A DNA stretch of 64,000 nt, from contig JASGFB010000006.1 in the NCBI GenBank assembly GCA_047605765.1, positions 1 through 64,000 of the forward strand, written 5' to 3'. The position numbers were made by a program, and so were the translations under genes. Below, in pieces: positions 22,546-32,549 of this stretch; position 1 is the first letter of the stretch, and the number at the start of each line of letters is the position of its first letter. Under the pieces are notes generated by a model, which was not told the DNA's origin, made no database searches, and worked only from the letters and a program-made list of their open reading frames with translations. Source of the DNA: JBGVSA01 sp047605765 (GTDB lineage: Bacteria; Pseudomonadota; Gammaproteobacteria; Burkholderiales; Rhodocyclaceae).

Positions 22546-23640
22546 TTACTTCAGGGGAAACTTGATGACGGTATTGCGCAGGGTGCTCTCATAGATCGCG
22601 GTGAACAGTTCCACTACGTCGCGGCCGTCGCGGGCGCCTACCAGCGGGCGGCTGCCACGTGCGATGGCCTGCAGAAAATCCTCGATCTGTTCGGCGTGGT
22701 AGTGGTACATGAAATCCTGCCCGCCGAAGACCTCGCGATCTTGCCGCTGCCAGTCTTCGAGCAGTCCGGCTTCACCCGGTATCGTCCATAGATCGTTGTA
22801 GGGTGGCTCGGCGATGGTCGAGGTGCCGGCGATGAACATAGCGCCACCATCTGTCTGCACGCCGACCCCGGCGCCGTTGTCGCCGAAGATGTGCACCTTG
22901 CCGTGCAGCGCCGGATTCTGGCTGTTGCTGACAACGATGTTGCCGATTGCGCCGCTGCGGAACTTGATGACCGCCACAGCGGTGTCTTCGACCTCGATGT
23001 ACGGGTGATTGAGGTTCTTCCAGACGCCGTAGACCTCTTCCACCTCGCCCATGTACCACAGCAGCAGATCCAACTGGTGGGGCGCCTGATTGACCATGAC
23101 GCCACCGCCTTCGCCCTGCCAGGTGCCGCGCCATGCATCGCTGGCGTAATAGGCCTGATCGCGCCAGCCCAGCATGGTGACCATGCCCAGCACCGGCTTG
23201 CCGATCTTGCCGGCGTCGATGGCCTGGCGGATGCGCATGCACGGGCGGTAGAAGCGTCGTTGCACCATGGTGCCGACCATGACCTTGTTGCGTTCTGCCG
23301 CTTCGATGATGGCGTCGCAGTCCGCCAGGTTGGAGGCGAGCGGTTTTTCGATGATGACGTGGCAGCCCAGATCGGCGGCGGTCACCGCCGGCTTGGCATG
23401 TACCGGGTGGGGCGTGCAGATGCTCACCACGTCGAGCCGTTCGGCCGAGATCATGGTTTCGACGTTGTCATAGGCGCGTACGTCGCCAAAGCGGGACGCG
23501 AAGGCTTGGGCGCGCGCCAGGTCATTGTCACAGACGGCGCTCAGATGGCTGATGGATGAGGATGCAAAAGCGCGGGCGTGGAAATCCCCGACCTTGCCGC
23601 AGCCGACGATGCCGGCCTTCAAAATTTTCTTGGGGTTCAT
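22546..23640 (-). CDS. Gfo/Idh/MocA family NAD(P)-dependent sugar dehydrogenase
   Basis: 364 residues. The N-terminal Rossmann fold begins KAGIVGCGKVGDFHARAFA, with the family signature EKPLASNLADCDAIIEAA. The C-terminal alpha/beta domain carries EGGGVMVNQAPHQLDLLLWYMGEVEEVYGVWKNLNHPYIEVEDTAVAVIKFRSGAIGNI, where the conserved His of the NQAPHQLD motif is the usual catalytic residue. It is the promoter-proximal gene of a minus-strand operon with the TIM-barrel isomerase and the GntP permease. The family oxidises sugars, inositols or sugar acids; the substrate is unknown. Confidence 0.92.
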   Translation of the reverse strand: MNPKKILKAGIVGCGKVGDFHARAFASSSISHLSAVCDNDLARAQAFASRFGDVRAYDNVETMISAERLDVVSICTPHPVHAKPAVTAADLGCHVIIEKPLASNLADCDAIIEAAERNKVMVGTMVQRRFYRPCMRIRQAIDAGKIGKPVLGMVTMLGWRDQAYYASDAWRGTWQGEGGGVMVNQAPHQLDLLLWYMGEVEEVYGVWKNLNHPYIEVEDTAVAVIKFRSGAIGNIVVSNSQNPALHGKVHIFGDNGAGVGVQTDGGAMFIAGTSTIAEPPYNDLWTIPGEAGLLEDWQRQDREVFGGQDFMYHYHAEQIEDFLQAIARGSRPLVGARDGRDVVELFTAIYESTLRNTVIKFPLK

Positions 23641-24029
23641 TCGTCGAGCCCGTCCTTGTGATGGTGATCTGGTGGCGCAATGACTTGCGCCGTAAGAAAA
23701 AACAATGTTTGTTGTTCTTGAATATGTGCTGCATCCGGGGCGTCAGAAATATAGGGTGATACAGGTGCCCTGCGTTTTGATATGAACCGGGGCGCCGACG
23801 TAGGAATGCGAGGGGTATTGATGGCGGGCAAAAGACGAGCGCTGCATTATTAAAGGTTGCAATAACCCAATGGGCAGCGACCTGATTCGCTCAGAGAAAT
23901 CGCTGTGCTCTCGTCCGGTTCGAGCAATTCCGATGCGCTGCGGCGTGCGAACGAGGAGGACGAAACGTGCTGGAGGAGGCCGCGGAGACGGCGGGCTGTC
24001 CGGCGCTGTGGACAGCCCGCAGTGGGGTT
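23641..24029. other. Intergenic region upstream of the dehydrogenase operon
   Basis: About 390 bases without a credible gene, including an AT-rich patch around 23690-23760 that probably holds the promoter of the minus-strand operon. No repeat resembling the LacI operators at 12297-12343 is visible. A hairpin lies at 23991-24020. Confidence 0.5.
23991..24020 (-). terminator. Hairpin downstream of the isochorismatase-like gene
   Basis: A perfect 11-base stem, GCGGGCTGTCC / GGACAGCCCGC, with an 8-base loop, 9 bases beyond the stop of the minus-strand gene at 24030. It lacks a T-run, so it may be an mRNA-end stabiliser or a weak terminator. Confidence 0.6.
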
Positions 24030-24656
24030 TCAGGCGGCGGTTGACTGTGCTCGCTCGTATGACATCAGCACATTATCCGGCGCCACTGCGCGTTGATCCG
24101 CGACAGCGCTCAGCCATTCATCGGTACTGAGCACGGCGGCGAAATTGGATTGAAAGATCACCGCTTGCGTGTGCTGCACCGTCTCGGCGCTGACACGGCC
24201 AGCGCTGTTGGCGTAAGGCAGGGTGCCGGTGGCGTCGATCAGGCATTCGGCGGCGAGCCCTCGGTGCATGGCCTCTTTGATGGTGCTGTCTACGCAGTTT
24301 TGCGTCATGTAGCCGACGACGCTTAGGGTGTCGATGTACCGCTCGGCAAGCCATGCGGCAAGATCGGTGCCGGTAAAGGCGCTGGGCCAATGCTTTTCGA
24401 AGTGATGATCACGGGGCCGCGCCGCGATCTCCGTGTGCAGGGCCCAGTTATGTGTATCGCGCTGGAACACCGGTACGCCCGCCGGGGCCGTGTGTTGAAT
24501 CACGATGACCGGAATCCCGGCCTGGCGGGCGCCGTCCATGGCGCGGCCTATGTTGGCCAGTGACAGGGCAGGGGCGGGGTATTCGATGCGCAGACGGCCA
24601 CTGAAGTACTCGTTCTGCACATCGATGACGATCAGGGCGCGGCGGGGGGTGGGCAT
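24030..24656 (-). CDS. Isochorismatase-family cysteine hydrolase
   Basis: 208 residues from the ATG at 24656 with a GGAG ribosome site. The catalytic triad is visible: Asp12 in ALIVIDVQNEYF, Lys88 in FEKHWPSAF and Cys121 in GYMTQNCVDSTIKEA. Such enzymes hydrolyse amide or ether-like bonds in small molecules (nicotinamide, biuret, N-carbamoyl compounds, isochorismate). The sequence does not identify the substrate. It diverges from a GlxA-type AraC regulator, an arrangement in which the regulator usually controls its neighbour. Confidence 0.9.
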   Translation of the reverse strand: MPTPRRALIVIDVQNEYFSGRLRIEYPAPALSLANIGRAMDGARQAGIPVIVIQHTAPAGVPVFQRDTHNWALHTEIAARPRDHHFEKHWPSAFTGTDLAAWLAERYIDTLSVVGYMTQNCVDSTIKEAMHRGLAAECLIDATGTLPYANSAGRVSAETVQHTQAVIFQSNFAAVLSTDEWLSAVADQRAVAPDNVLMSYERAQSTAA

Positions 24657-24787
24657 GTGGGTTCTCCAGTGGTGACGGCGGCGCCGTCCATGGCAGCTAT
24701 CGTGGCCTGCCGCAGGTGCGGTGCCCAGTGGCCCGAATGACAATCAGCGATAGAATCGGGCCAATTCATGTCCGCCCCATCCGAGCC

Positions 24788-25753
24788 ATGCTGCCGACCC
24801 GTATTGCCGTGCTGGCCTTCGACGGTATCAGCCCGTTTCATCTCTCCGTGCCGTGCGCGGTGTTCGGCGAAGCCGCCGAGCGCGACAGGCCCCCCTTCGA
24901 ACTGCGCGTCTGTGCGGCGCGGGCAGGGCGCCTGGCAACCAGCGCCGGCTTTGGCGTGGACGTTGCATATGGCCTGCGCACCCTGGCTTGGGCGGACATG
25001 GTGATCGTTCCATCGTGGGCTGGCCCAACGGTCGACGCGCCGGCCGACTTGCTGCGGGCCTTGCAGCGCGCCCATGCGCGTGGCGCACGCATCGTGGGCC
25101 TGTGCCTGGGCGCCTTTGTGGTCGCCCAGGCCGGTCTGCTCGATGGCCGCCGTGCCGCCACGCATTGGCGCGCCGCCGCTGAATTTGCCCGGCGCTTTGC
25201 GCGCGTGACCTTGGACGCCGACGTGCTGTACGTGGATGAGGGCGACGTGGTGACCTCCGCCGGCACGGCGGCCGGCATCGACTGCTGCCTGCACTTGCTG
25301 CGCCAGCATTCGGGGGCCGATGCCGCCAGCCGCGCGGCGCGCTACCTGGTGGTGCCGCCGCATCGCCAGGGCGGGCAGGCGCAGTACATCGAGCGGCCCG
25401 TCGTCGATGACGCCAGTGGGCACGGCGACCGGCTTTTCGAGGTGCTGGCGTGGGCTCAGGCGCACCTGGAACACCCCCATTCGCTCGATGCCCTGGCCGC
25501 GCGTGCCCGCATGAGCCGGCGCACCTTCACGCGGCACGTTCGCGCCCGCACCGGCGCCACCGTCAATGCCTGGCTGACGGCGCAGCGGGTGGCCGCCGCA
25601 CAACGCTTGCTGGAGACGAGCGCATTGCCCGTCGAACAGGTGGCGGCCCGCGTGGGATTTGGATCGACAGTGTCGCTGCGGCAGCACTTCGCCGTCGCGC
25701 TGGGGACCTCGCCGCAGGCCTATCGACGTGCCTTCAAGGGCGCCGGCGTATGA
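24788..25753 (+). CDS. GlxA-type AraC-family transcriptional regulator with DJ-1/PfpI domain
   Basis: 321 residues from the ATG at 24788. The N-terminal half is a class I glutamine-amidotransferase-like DJ-1/PfpI domain (RIAVLAFDGISPFHLS, ARIVGLCLGAFVVAQAGLLDGRRAATHW) with the cysteine in the nucleophile-elbow position. Here it usually serves as a ligand sensor rather than an enzyme. The C-terminal AraC domain has two helix-turn-helix units (HSLDALAARARMSRRTFTRHVRARTG, PVEQVAARVGFGSTVSLRQHFAVALGTSPQAYRRAF). It diverges from the isochorismatase-like hydrolase and probably regulates it. Earlier in-frame starts exist, but homologues typically begin here. Confidence 0.9.
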   Translation: MLPTRIAVLAFDGISPFHLSVPCAVFGEAAERDRPPFELRVCAARAGRLATSAGFGVDVAYGLRTLAWADMVIVPSWAGPTVDAPADLLRALQRAHARGARIVGLCLGAFVVAQAGLLDGRRAATHWRAAAEFARRFARVTLDADVLYVDEGDVVTSAGTAAGIDCCLHLLRQHSGADAASRAARYLVVPPHRQGGQAQYIERPVVDDASGHGDRLFEVLAWAQAHLEHPHSLDALAARARMSRRTFTRHVRARTGATVNAWLTAQRVAAAQRLLETSALPVEQVAARVGFGSTVSLRQHFAVALGTSPQAYRRAFKGAGV

Positions 25754-25756
25754 ACG

Positions 25757-25778
25757 AAAAGCCCGCACGGGGCGGGCT
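25757..25778 (-). terminator. Probable terminator for the 87-residue gene
   Basis: AGCCCGC / GCGGGCT hairpin that on the minus strand is followed by TTTT. It lies 130 bases past the stop of the minus-strand gene at 25910 and 4 bases past the GlxA-type stop. It could slow both transcripts. Confidence 0.55.
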
Positions 25779-25909
25779 GGTGTTGGGTGGCAGGTCGCCC
25801 GCGGCGCGGGACATCCCCTCGCGTCGCGGGCTTGGAGATGGCGAATCGGGAAATCCGCCGTCGTGCTCAACCCATCAACAACGATCGCCGCGCCAAGAGG
25901 CGGCCAGGA

Positions 25910-26173
25910 TCACTGGGTGAGCGGGTGCGCAGTTTTAAATTGCGCGTACACGTGCAACACGTGTTCAGCCTTGGCGAACTGGCCGCAGCGCATGGCGTCG
26001 CCGAGCAAGTCCTCCATCGCGTGGTCGAGCGTCGAAATACCCTCCTTGGTCTGAACTAGGCCGCACGCCACGGTCGCGGCCACGTTGGGTGGCAGATGCA
26101 GATGTTCGGCAAACAGGGCCACTTCTTCATCGGTCAGGTCGCAGTAATCCAGGCAGTCGCGCATCGAAAGCAT
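25910..26173 (-). CDS. Conserved small protein of unknown function
   Basis: 87 residues from an ATG with a GGAGG ribosome site 5 bases upstream; longer in-frame versions to 26305 lack this. The protein is acidic and helical, with CLDYCDLTDEEVALFAEHLHLPPNVAATVACGLVQTKEG near its N-terminus and DAMRCGQFAKAEHVLHVYAQF later. No transmembrane segment or signal is seen. I recognise no named family. It lies between the GlxA-type regulator and serS and reads away from serS. The call as a real gene rests on the ribosome site and coding-like composition. Confidence 0.7.
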   Translation of the reverse strand: MLSMRDCLDYCDLTDEEVALFAEHLHLPPNVAATVACGLVQTKEGISTLDHAMEDLLGDAMRCGQFAKAEHVLHVYAQFKTAHPLTQ

Positions 26174-26191
26174 AGGCCCCTCCAAGGATGC

Positions 26192-26260
26192 GGTAGCACG
26201 GCTACCTGTTTTCAAGCTATACGAAGCATCGGCCAACGCAAGTAAAGACTCGCTATACGA
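26192..26260. repeat. Inverted and direct repeats upstream of the 87-residue gene
   Basis: GGTAGC-acg-GCTACC (26192-26206) is an inverted repeat 19 bases before the start codon. GCTATACGA occurs twice (26216-26224 and 26252-26260), 36 bases apart. These may be operator or promoter elements of the minus-strand gene or of serS. Confidence 0.4.
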
Positions 26261-26384
26261 TGCGGGGGCGCCCATCGGCCCTGTCAATGACCCGCCCGCG
26301 CCCAAAACGAGCGCGCCGCCACGGTTTTTGAGACAATCCCGCTACTTGCCGCCCTGGGGGCGGTCTCCAACTCACCAAGCACTC

Positions 26385-27674
<1,290 letters not shown>

Positions 27675-27680
27675 TGAATG

Positions 27681-27716
27681 CCGATTACCTGCTTTTCACA
27701 AAAAGCTGGTAATCGG
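27681..27716. repeat. Long hairpin between serS and tRNA-Ser
   Basis: Arms CCGATTACC-T-GCTTTT and AAAAGC-T-GGTAATCGG, mismatched only at the central T/T, around a 4-base loop. It begins 6 bases after the serS stop and ends 13 bases before the TATAAT of the tRNA promoter. The trailing bases are A, not T, so it is not a standard terminator. Confidence 0.7.
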
Positions 27717-27729
27717 AAAAAACCGTCGC

Positions 27730-27735
27730 TATAAT
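27730..27735 (+). promoter_or_regulatory. -10 element of tRNA-Ser
   Basis: TATAAT 11 bases before the mature 5' end of the tRNA, followed by a GC-rich discriminator (GCGCGGC) as expected for stringently controlled stable-RNA promoters. The -35 box would overlap the right arm of the hairpin. Confidence 0.65.
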
Positions 27736-27746
27736 GCGCGGCTCGC

Positions 27747-27836
<90 letters not shown>

Positions 27837-27846
27837 CTCATACCCG

Positions 27847-27884
27847 AAAAACCCGCATGGCTTACGGCCCTGCGGGTTTTTTGC
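27847..27884 (+). terminator. Terminator after tRNA-Ser
   Basis: AAAACCCGCA pairs with TGCGGGTTTT around a loop of 13 bases, with six T residues in all. It lies 11 bases beyond the CCA end. Confidence 0.85.
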
Positions 27885-28359
27885 TTTTGGCTACCCCCGA
27901 TCTACCCCCGGCGAAGAAGTGGACTTTGGAGCCATTACAGCCGCGGTCTCACAGTGCATAACGTGAAGCTGGAGATGCTGGGTACTGGCTGGCGATGGCC
28001 AAAAATCGAAGCGCTCCACCTTCGAGCGAGCCCGCAACGGGCGCCCGCTCACCGTTGCCCTTTTTCATTCGAACCAGATAGCCAGCTCATCCGCGACGCC
28101 CGCATGGGATTGTGGTTTTCCGCTCGCGATTGCAAATCAAAAATCTGGGCTCCGCGCGTGGATCGCGTCCTGTTATGCATTGCGAATCTATAGAGCCGTG
28201 CATCGCAGTCATATGCGACCGATCGGCGCCTACGACCGCACGGAGTGCGGGTTAACCCTTATGCCCTTGTGGTCTACTTAACTGGATTGTATGAATCGAC
28301 ATAATTAGCAAATATTGAAAATTAGTTACAAGATGTGGCGTGTGCCATTGATTTTGAAT
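27885..28359. other. Gene-poor junction between tRNA-Ser and the flagellar-type cluster
   Basis: About 475 bases with no credible intact gene; it becomes AT-richer from about 28260. On the minus strand a short reading frame ends at 27894 with the residues SSPGVDRG and then TAG. This could be the last trace of an integrase or other gene whose end abuts the tRNA. The evidence is thin. A candidate promoter for the fliQ operon is TTAACT (28278-28283), 16 bases, CATAAT (28300-28305). Confidence 0.4.
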
Positions 28360-28626
28360 ATGTCTCCAGATTTGGCACTTCGCTTGGCGTCGCATCTTCT
28401 GTGGTCCGGTCTCGTCATGGCCGCCCCCATCCTGGCGATCATCCTGATCGTCGGCGTCTCGATCAGCGTACTGCAGGTCATTACGCAGATTCAGGACATG
28501 TCCCTCACGTTTATTCCGAAGCTGGTCTGCGTTGCCATCGGGATCGGTGTTTTTGGCCCATGGATGCTCAGGCAGCTAACGAGTTTCGTTGTCTCGCTAT
28601 GGTCGTCGCTTGCAACGTTGGCGTAA
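28360..28626 (+). CDS. fliQ: Flagellar-type export gate protein FliQ
   Basis: 88 residues from the ATG at 28360; an ATG at 28333 gives nine more. Two hydrophobic helices with the family pattern SGLVMAAPILAIILIVGVSISVLQVITQIQDMSLTFIPKLV. FliQ forms, with FliP and FliR, the helical pore of the export gate in the inner membrane. It is the first gene of the 21-kb cluster and is followed by fliR after 6 bases. No good ribosome site is visible, so the start is uncertain. fliP, its usual upstream partner, is at the far end of the cluster (46544). Confidence 0.92.
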   Translation: MSPDLALRLASHLLWSGLVMAAPILAIILIVGVSISVLQVITQIQDMSLTFIPKLVCVAIGIGVFGPWMLRQLTSFVVSLWSSLATLA

Positions 28627-28632
28627 GCGATC

Positions 28633-29406
28633 ATGGTTTTGCGGGTTGGATTCGAGACGGCGTGGGTGCTGAGCGTATTTCTGCTCGGCGTTCGCCTGGC
28701 TGCGTCGCTGTTGCTGACGCCGCCTTTCTACTACGCAAGTATCCCTGCGCCTGTTCGCATCCTGTTCGTTCTCTCCATCGCGCTCGTCATGGCGTGTGCC
28801 CATCGCCCTGACCCAGCGCTGTCATCCCTCAATGCTGCCCAGATTGTGGGTGCGGTGGTTCGTGAAACGATTATCGGTTTCTCTCTCGGTCTGGGTATTC
28901 ACGTTGCGTTTGCAGCATTTTCGCTCGGCGGACGTTTGCTCGACATTCAGATCGGTTTCGGCATTGGCCAAGTGTTTGACCCGGTCAGTCGTCGGCAAGT
29001 ACCAATCCTGACGACCCTCTTCAATCTGACTGCGGTCGTGCTCTTCTATACCGCAGATTTTCATCATGTTCTCTTCAGGGGGCTGTTTGCCAGCATAGAC
29101 AGCATCCCTGTGTCAGCTGCCGCCATTCCCGGACTTTTCTTCATGCCTCAGGCCAAGCAACTTGCCAGCATGATGGCGTTGGGATTTGCGCTCGTAGCCC
29201 CTGTTGTCATCTGCCTGCTGATGGTGGAAGCGGCTGTCGGTGTGATTGCCCGCTCGCTCCAGAAGGTCAATCTTTTCATCTTCAGCATTCCCATTCGCAT
29301 CATCGTTGGCCTGGGGGCGCTGTCGTTGTGGTTTGTCGGCGCGGCGCCAACCGTGCGGCGGATCTACGAATCCATCTTTGCTGTCTGGGGCGAGGCGTTC
29401 CGGTAA
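28633..29406 (+). CDS. fliR: Flagellar-type export gate protein FliR
   Basis: 257 residues, usual length. Six hydrophobic segments; VRETIIGFSLGLGIHVAFAAFSLGGRLLDIQIGFGIGQVFDPVSRRQVPILTTLFNL is the family core. FliR closes the FliP5Q4R1 gate through which rod, hook and other substrates pass. Its stop codon overlaps the flhB start (TAATG), indicating translational coupling. Confidence 0.94.
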   Translation: MVLRVGFETAWVLSVFLLGVRLAASLLLTPPFYYASIPAPVRILFVLSIALVMACAHRPDPALSSLNAAQIVGAVVRETIIGFSLGLGIHVAFAAFSLGGRLLDIQIGFGIGQVFDPVSRRQVPILTTLFNLTAVVLFYTADFHHVLFRGLFASIDSIPVSAAAIPGLFFMPQAKQLASMMALGFALVAPVVICLLMVEAAVGVIARSLQKVNLFIFSIPIRIIVGLGALSLWFVGAAPTVRRIYESIFAVWGEAFR

Positions 29407-30479
29407 TGGCCGACGACATCGACAAGAACCTGCCGGCTACGTCCTATAAGTTGGAGCGTGCGCGTGATCGCGGCAGTGTGGCCAAGAGTGCCGATGTTGT
29501 TGCGCTCGTTGTCTTCGTCGCTGCGGTGATGTTCCTCGCCTCGCAGGGTGAGCGCGTGCTGACGGACGTCTATTCGGATTGCCGAATTCTGCTGGCCCAT
29601 GCGTTCGATGGCGGTGCCGACGGGGCGAGTGCCATACGCGCGCTGAGCTGGTTGGCGGGGATATTGCTCGATGTGCTGCTACCGGCGCTCATGGTAATCG
29701 TTGTGGCCGCGGCGCTTGGCAACATCGTTCAGAGCGGACTGATGTTCACGGTGGAGCCTATCAAGCCGGATTGGGCGCGACTCAATCCCGCCAAGGGTTT
29801 CAAGAAGCTGTTCTCGTTGCGCTCGGCTTTCGACGGTTTCCGCAGCCTGATCAAGCTGCTGATTCTCGGTTCAGTTCTGTATTTCTCGCTCAGGAGTCAG
29901 ATTCCCGTCTTCTTTCGTCTGTCGCAACTCGACTCGCACGGTTACCTGAGCGTGGTGATCCGCGCTTTGGTTGGCGTGGGTTTCAAGATGGCCGTAGCCC
30001 TGGCAGTGTTGGCCGTTGTTGACGTGCTCTACACGCGGCGTGAGTTCGCCAAGCAGATGCGCATGAGTCACAAGGAGCGCAAGGACGAACACAAGCAGCG
30101 CGAGGGTGATCCGCGCATACGCAGCAAGCTCCGCGCGTTGCGGATGGAGTTTCTTGGCAAGACGCGGGCTTTGTCCAACGTACGCAAGGCCGATGTCGTC
30201 ATTACCAATCCAACGCATCTGGCGATCGCTTTGCGCTACGAGCATGGCGTGATGGAGTCGCCTCAGGTATTGGCAAAGGGGGCCGGCGGCATGGCTGCGG
30301 CTATCCGTCGCCTAGCCCGGCTTCATCGCATTCCCATTGTTGAGAATCGGCCGTTGGCGCGTCGCTTGTTTCGTGAGTTGGAGATTGGCGCCTACGTTAC
30401 GCCGTCGCTGTATGCCGAGGTGGCCCGCATCATCGTGTGGATCTTTGCCATGCGTCGAAACAGTGAGGCCCGCGCATGA
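29406..30479 (+). CDS. flhB: Flagellar-type export switch protein FlhB
   Basis: 357 residues. Four transmembrane segments are followed by a cytoplasmic domain with the self-cleaving NPTH motif at 268-271 (VVITNPTHLAIALRYE). Cleavage in this motif switches substrate specificity from rod/hook to later substrates in known systems. It starts in the fliR stop codon, and flhA begins inside its own 3' end (ATGAG). The intact motif says that the switch from hook to late substrates is kept, although the cluster encodes no filament proteins. Confidence 0.95.
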   Translation: MADDIDKNLPATSYKLERARDRGSVAKSADVVALVVFVAAVMFLASQGERVLTDVYSDCRILLAHAFDGGADGASAIRALSWLAGILLDVLLPALMVIVVAAALGNIVQSGLMFTVEPIKPDWARLNPAKGFKKLFSLRSAFDGFRSLIKLLILGSVLYFSLRSQIPVFFRLSQLDSHGYLSVVIRALVGVGFKMAVALAVLAVVDVLYTRREFAKQMRMSHKERKDEHKQREGDPRIRSKLRALRMEFLGKTRALSNVRKADVVITNPTHLAIALRYEHGVMESPQVLAKGAGGMAAAIRRLARLHRIPIVENRPLARRLFRELEIGAYVTPSLYAEVARIIVWIFAMRRNSEARA

Positions 30480-32536
30480 GGTTCCTCAAGGGCCTGGTGG
30501 CCGCCAACCGCGATATGGCAATGGTGGTGCTGGTTCTGGCCGTACTGGTCGTGCTGTTCACGCCGATTCCGAGCGTGCTGCTCGATTTCCTGATTCTGTC
30601 CAACTTCAGTTTCGCATTCCTGATTCTGCTGCTGACCTTCTACATGGGGCGGCCGGTCGAGTTTTCTACTTTCCCGTCGCTATTGCTGATCGCGACCTTG
30701 TTCCGCCTGTCGCTCAACGTCGCCGCGACCCGCCTCATCCTTTCCCACGGCGACGCCGGCAAGGTTATCGGCGCAATCGGGTCGTACGTGGTGGGCGGAA
30801 ATTATGTCATTGGCCTGATCGTTTTCTTGATTCTCATCGTCGTGCAGTACGTCGTCGTGACGAGTGGTGCGCAACGCGTTTCCGAGGTGGCTGCTCGTTT
30901 TACGCTCGACAGCATGCCCGGGCAGCAGATGAGCATCGACGCCGACCTCAACATGGGGTTCATCGACCAGGAAGAAGCGCAACGACGTCGCAAAAACATT
31001 GAGAAAGAGGCTGCCTTCTACGGTGCCATGGATGGCGCGAGCAAGTTCGTCAAGGGAGACGCCATCGCTGGCATCGTCATCCTGCTTATCAATAGCATCG
31101 GTGGACTGCTCATCGGGGTGATGCAGTTGAACATGCGCTGGGGCGATGCGTTGCAGACCTACACGCTGCTGACGATTGGCGACGGCATCGTCACGCAGGT
31201 GCCTGCGCTGGTCATCTCGGTGGGCACCGGCATCATCGTGACGAGATCGGCGTCCGACGCCAATCTCAGCCGCGAAGTCATGGCTCAGATCACTTCGTTC
31301 CCTAAGACGCTCTTCATGGTGGGAGCCGCTTTGTTTGTCGCAGGCTGCCTGCCGGGGATTCCCGCCATACCGGCATTCATGTTGACCGCCTTGTTGCTTG
31401 GCATGGGGTGGCTCTCGTGGCGTGCGCGTTCGATTGTCGGGGACGCGACGCAGGCCGTTGAGACGGGCTCTTTGTTGGCCTCTGCCGACGGTACGGCGGC
31501 CTCGGCGTCTGCAGAGGTTGTGCCCGTGCATCAGATCGAAGTGCTTGTCGGCGCCGCATGGTCCGCCTTTGCACAGGACAATGGCGCGGGGCCTTTGGGC
31601 GAGCGCATCGCCGTGTTCCGACGCCAATGCGTGCAGGACCTTGGGCTGATGCTTCCCTCCGTGCATTTTGGCAGCAAGGCGTCGTTGCAATCGTCCCAGT
31701 ACGAGATTCATCTGGATGGCGTGCTGGTGGCGCGTGGCGAGTCCAATGCCAACAAGATTCTTGCGATCCACCCGAGCGGCGACACAAAGAGCTTGCGGGG
31801 TGAAGTCACGCGCGACCCCACGTACGGGCTGCCTGCGCTATGGATCGACGAATCCCTGCGCGAGGCCGCAACCGCCGCCAACTTTACTTTGGTCGACGGC
31901 ATGACGGTACTCGTCACACACCTGACCGAGGTTCTGCGCCGGAACAGCGCGACGCTACTCACGCGCTCGGAAACGGAGCGTCTGCTCAATAGTATCCGCC
32001 AGAGTCAGCCTGGTCTGGTGGAGGAGATCATCCCGACCTTGCTGACTGTGGGGGATGTGCAGAAGGTACTGCAGGGGCTGCTGCGCGAGAAAGTCAGCAT
32101 CAGGAACATCGGCGCCATCATGGAAACGCTGGCCGATGCGGCGCGTTTCTCCAAGGACCCCGCACAGCTGGGCGAGGCCATTCGCTCGCGATTGGGGCAA
32201 GCCATTTGTCAGTCCTTGCTCGGTGACTCCATGTCGCTTCAGGTCATGACACTTGACCCTGGCGTTGAGGCGCAACTGATGCAAGCGCTGACAGCTGCGG
32301 AGGGGAGGCAGTTGGCGCTCGAGCCGCGCGTGGTCGAGCAATTGCTGATGCGTGTTGTGCAGGGGTCCGAACGAATGATGAAGAACAACCTTCTGCCCAT
32401 TCTGCTTTGCGCCCCCGACCTGCGGCGTCATCTGCGCACCTTGACCGAGCGTGTCATGCCACACCTACGAGTGCTGTCGATGACCGAGGTGCCACCGACG
32501 GTCGAACTCAAATCCTATTCCACCCTGTCGCTGTAG
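30476..32536 (+). CDS. flhA: Flagellar-type export gate protein FlhA
   Basis: 686 residues, full length. About eight N-terminal membrane helices contain the conserved FRLSLNVAATRLILSHGDAGKVI segment and the FHIPEP-family core RVSEVAARFTLDSMPGQQMSIDADLNMGFIDQEEAQRRRKNIEKEAAFYGAMDGASKFVKGDAIAG. The C-terminal cytoplasmic domain of about 340 residues would form the nonameric ring that docks chaperone-substrate complexes. It overlaps flhB by four bases and is followed by flgF after 13 bases. Confidence 0.96.
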   Translation: MRFLKGLVAANRDMAMVVLVLAVLVVLFTPIPSVLLDFLILSNFSFAFLILLLTFYMGRPVEFSTFPSLLLIATLFRLSLNVAATRLILSHGDAGKVIGAIGSYVVGGNYVIGLIVFLILIVVQYVVVTSGAQRVSEVAARFTLDSMPGQQMSIDADLNMGFIDQEEAQRRRKNIEKEAAFYGAMDGASKFVKGDAIAGIVILLINSIGGLLIGVMQLNMRWGDALQTYTLLTIGDGIVTQVPALVISVGTGIIVTRSASDANLSREVMAQITSFPKTLFMVGAALFVAGCLPGIPAIPAFMLTALLLGMGWLSWRARSIVGDATQAVETGSLLASADGTAASASAEVVPVHQIEVLVGAAWSAFAQDNGAGPLGERIAVFRRQCVQDLGLMLPSVHFGSKASLQSSQYEIHLDGVLVARGESNANKILAIHPSGDTKSLRGEVTRDPTYGLPALWIDESLREAATAANFTLVDGMTVLVTHLTEVLRRNSATLLTRSETERLLNSIRQSQPGLVEEIIPTLLTVGDVQKVLQGLLREKVSIRNIGAIMETLADAARFSKDPAQLGEAIRSRLGQAICQSLLGDSMSLQVMTLDPGVEAQLMQALTAAEGRQLALEPRVVEQLLMRVVQGSERMMKNNLLPILLCAPDLRRHLRTLTERVMPHLRVLSMTEVPPTVELKSYSTLSL

Positions 32537-32549
32537 GAGTGCCGAAGCA

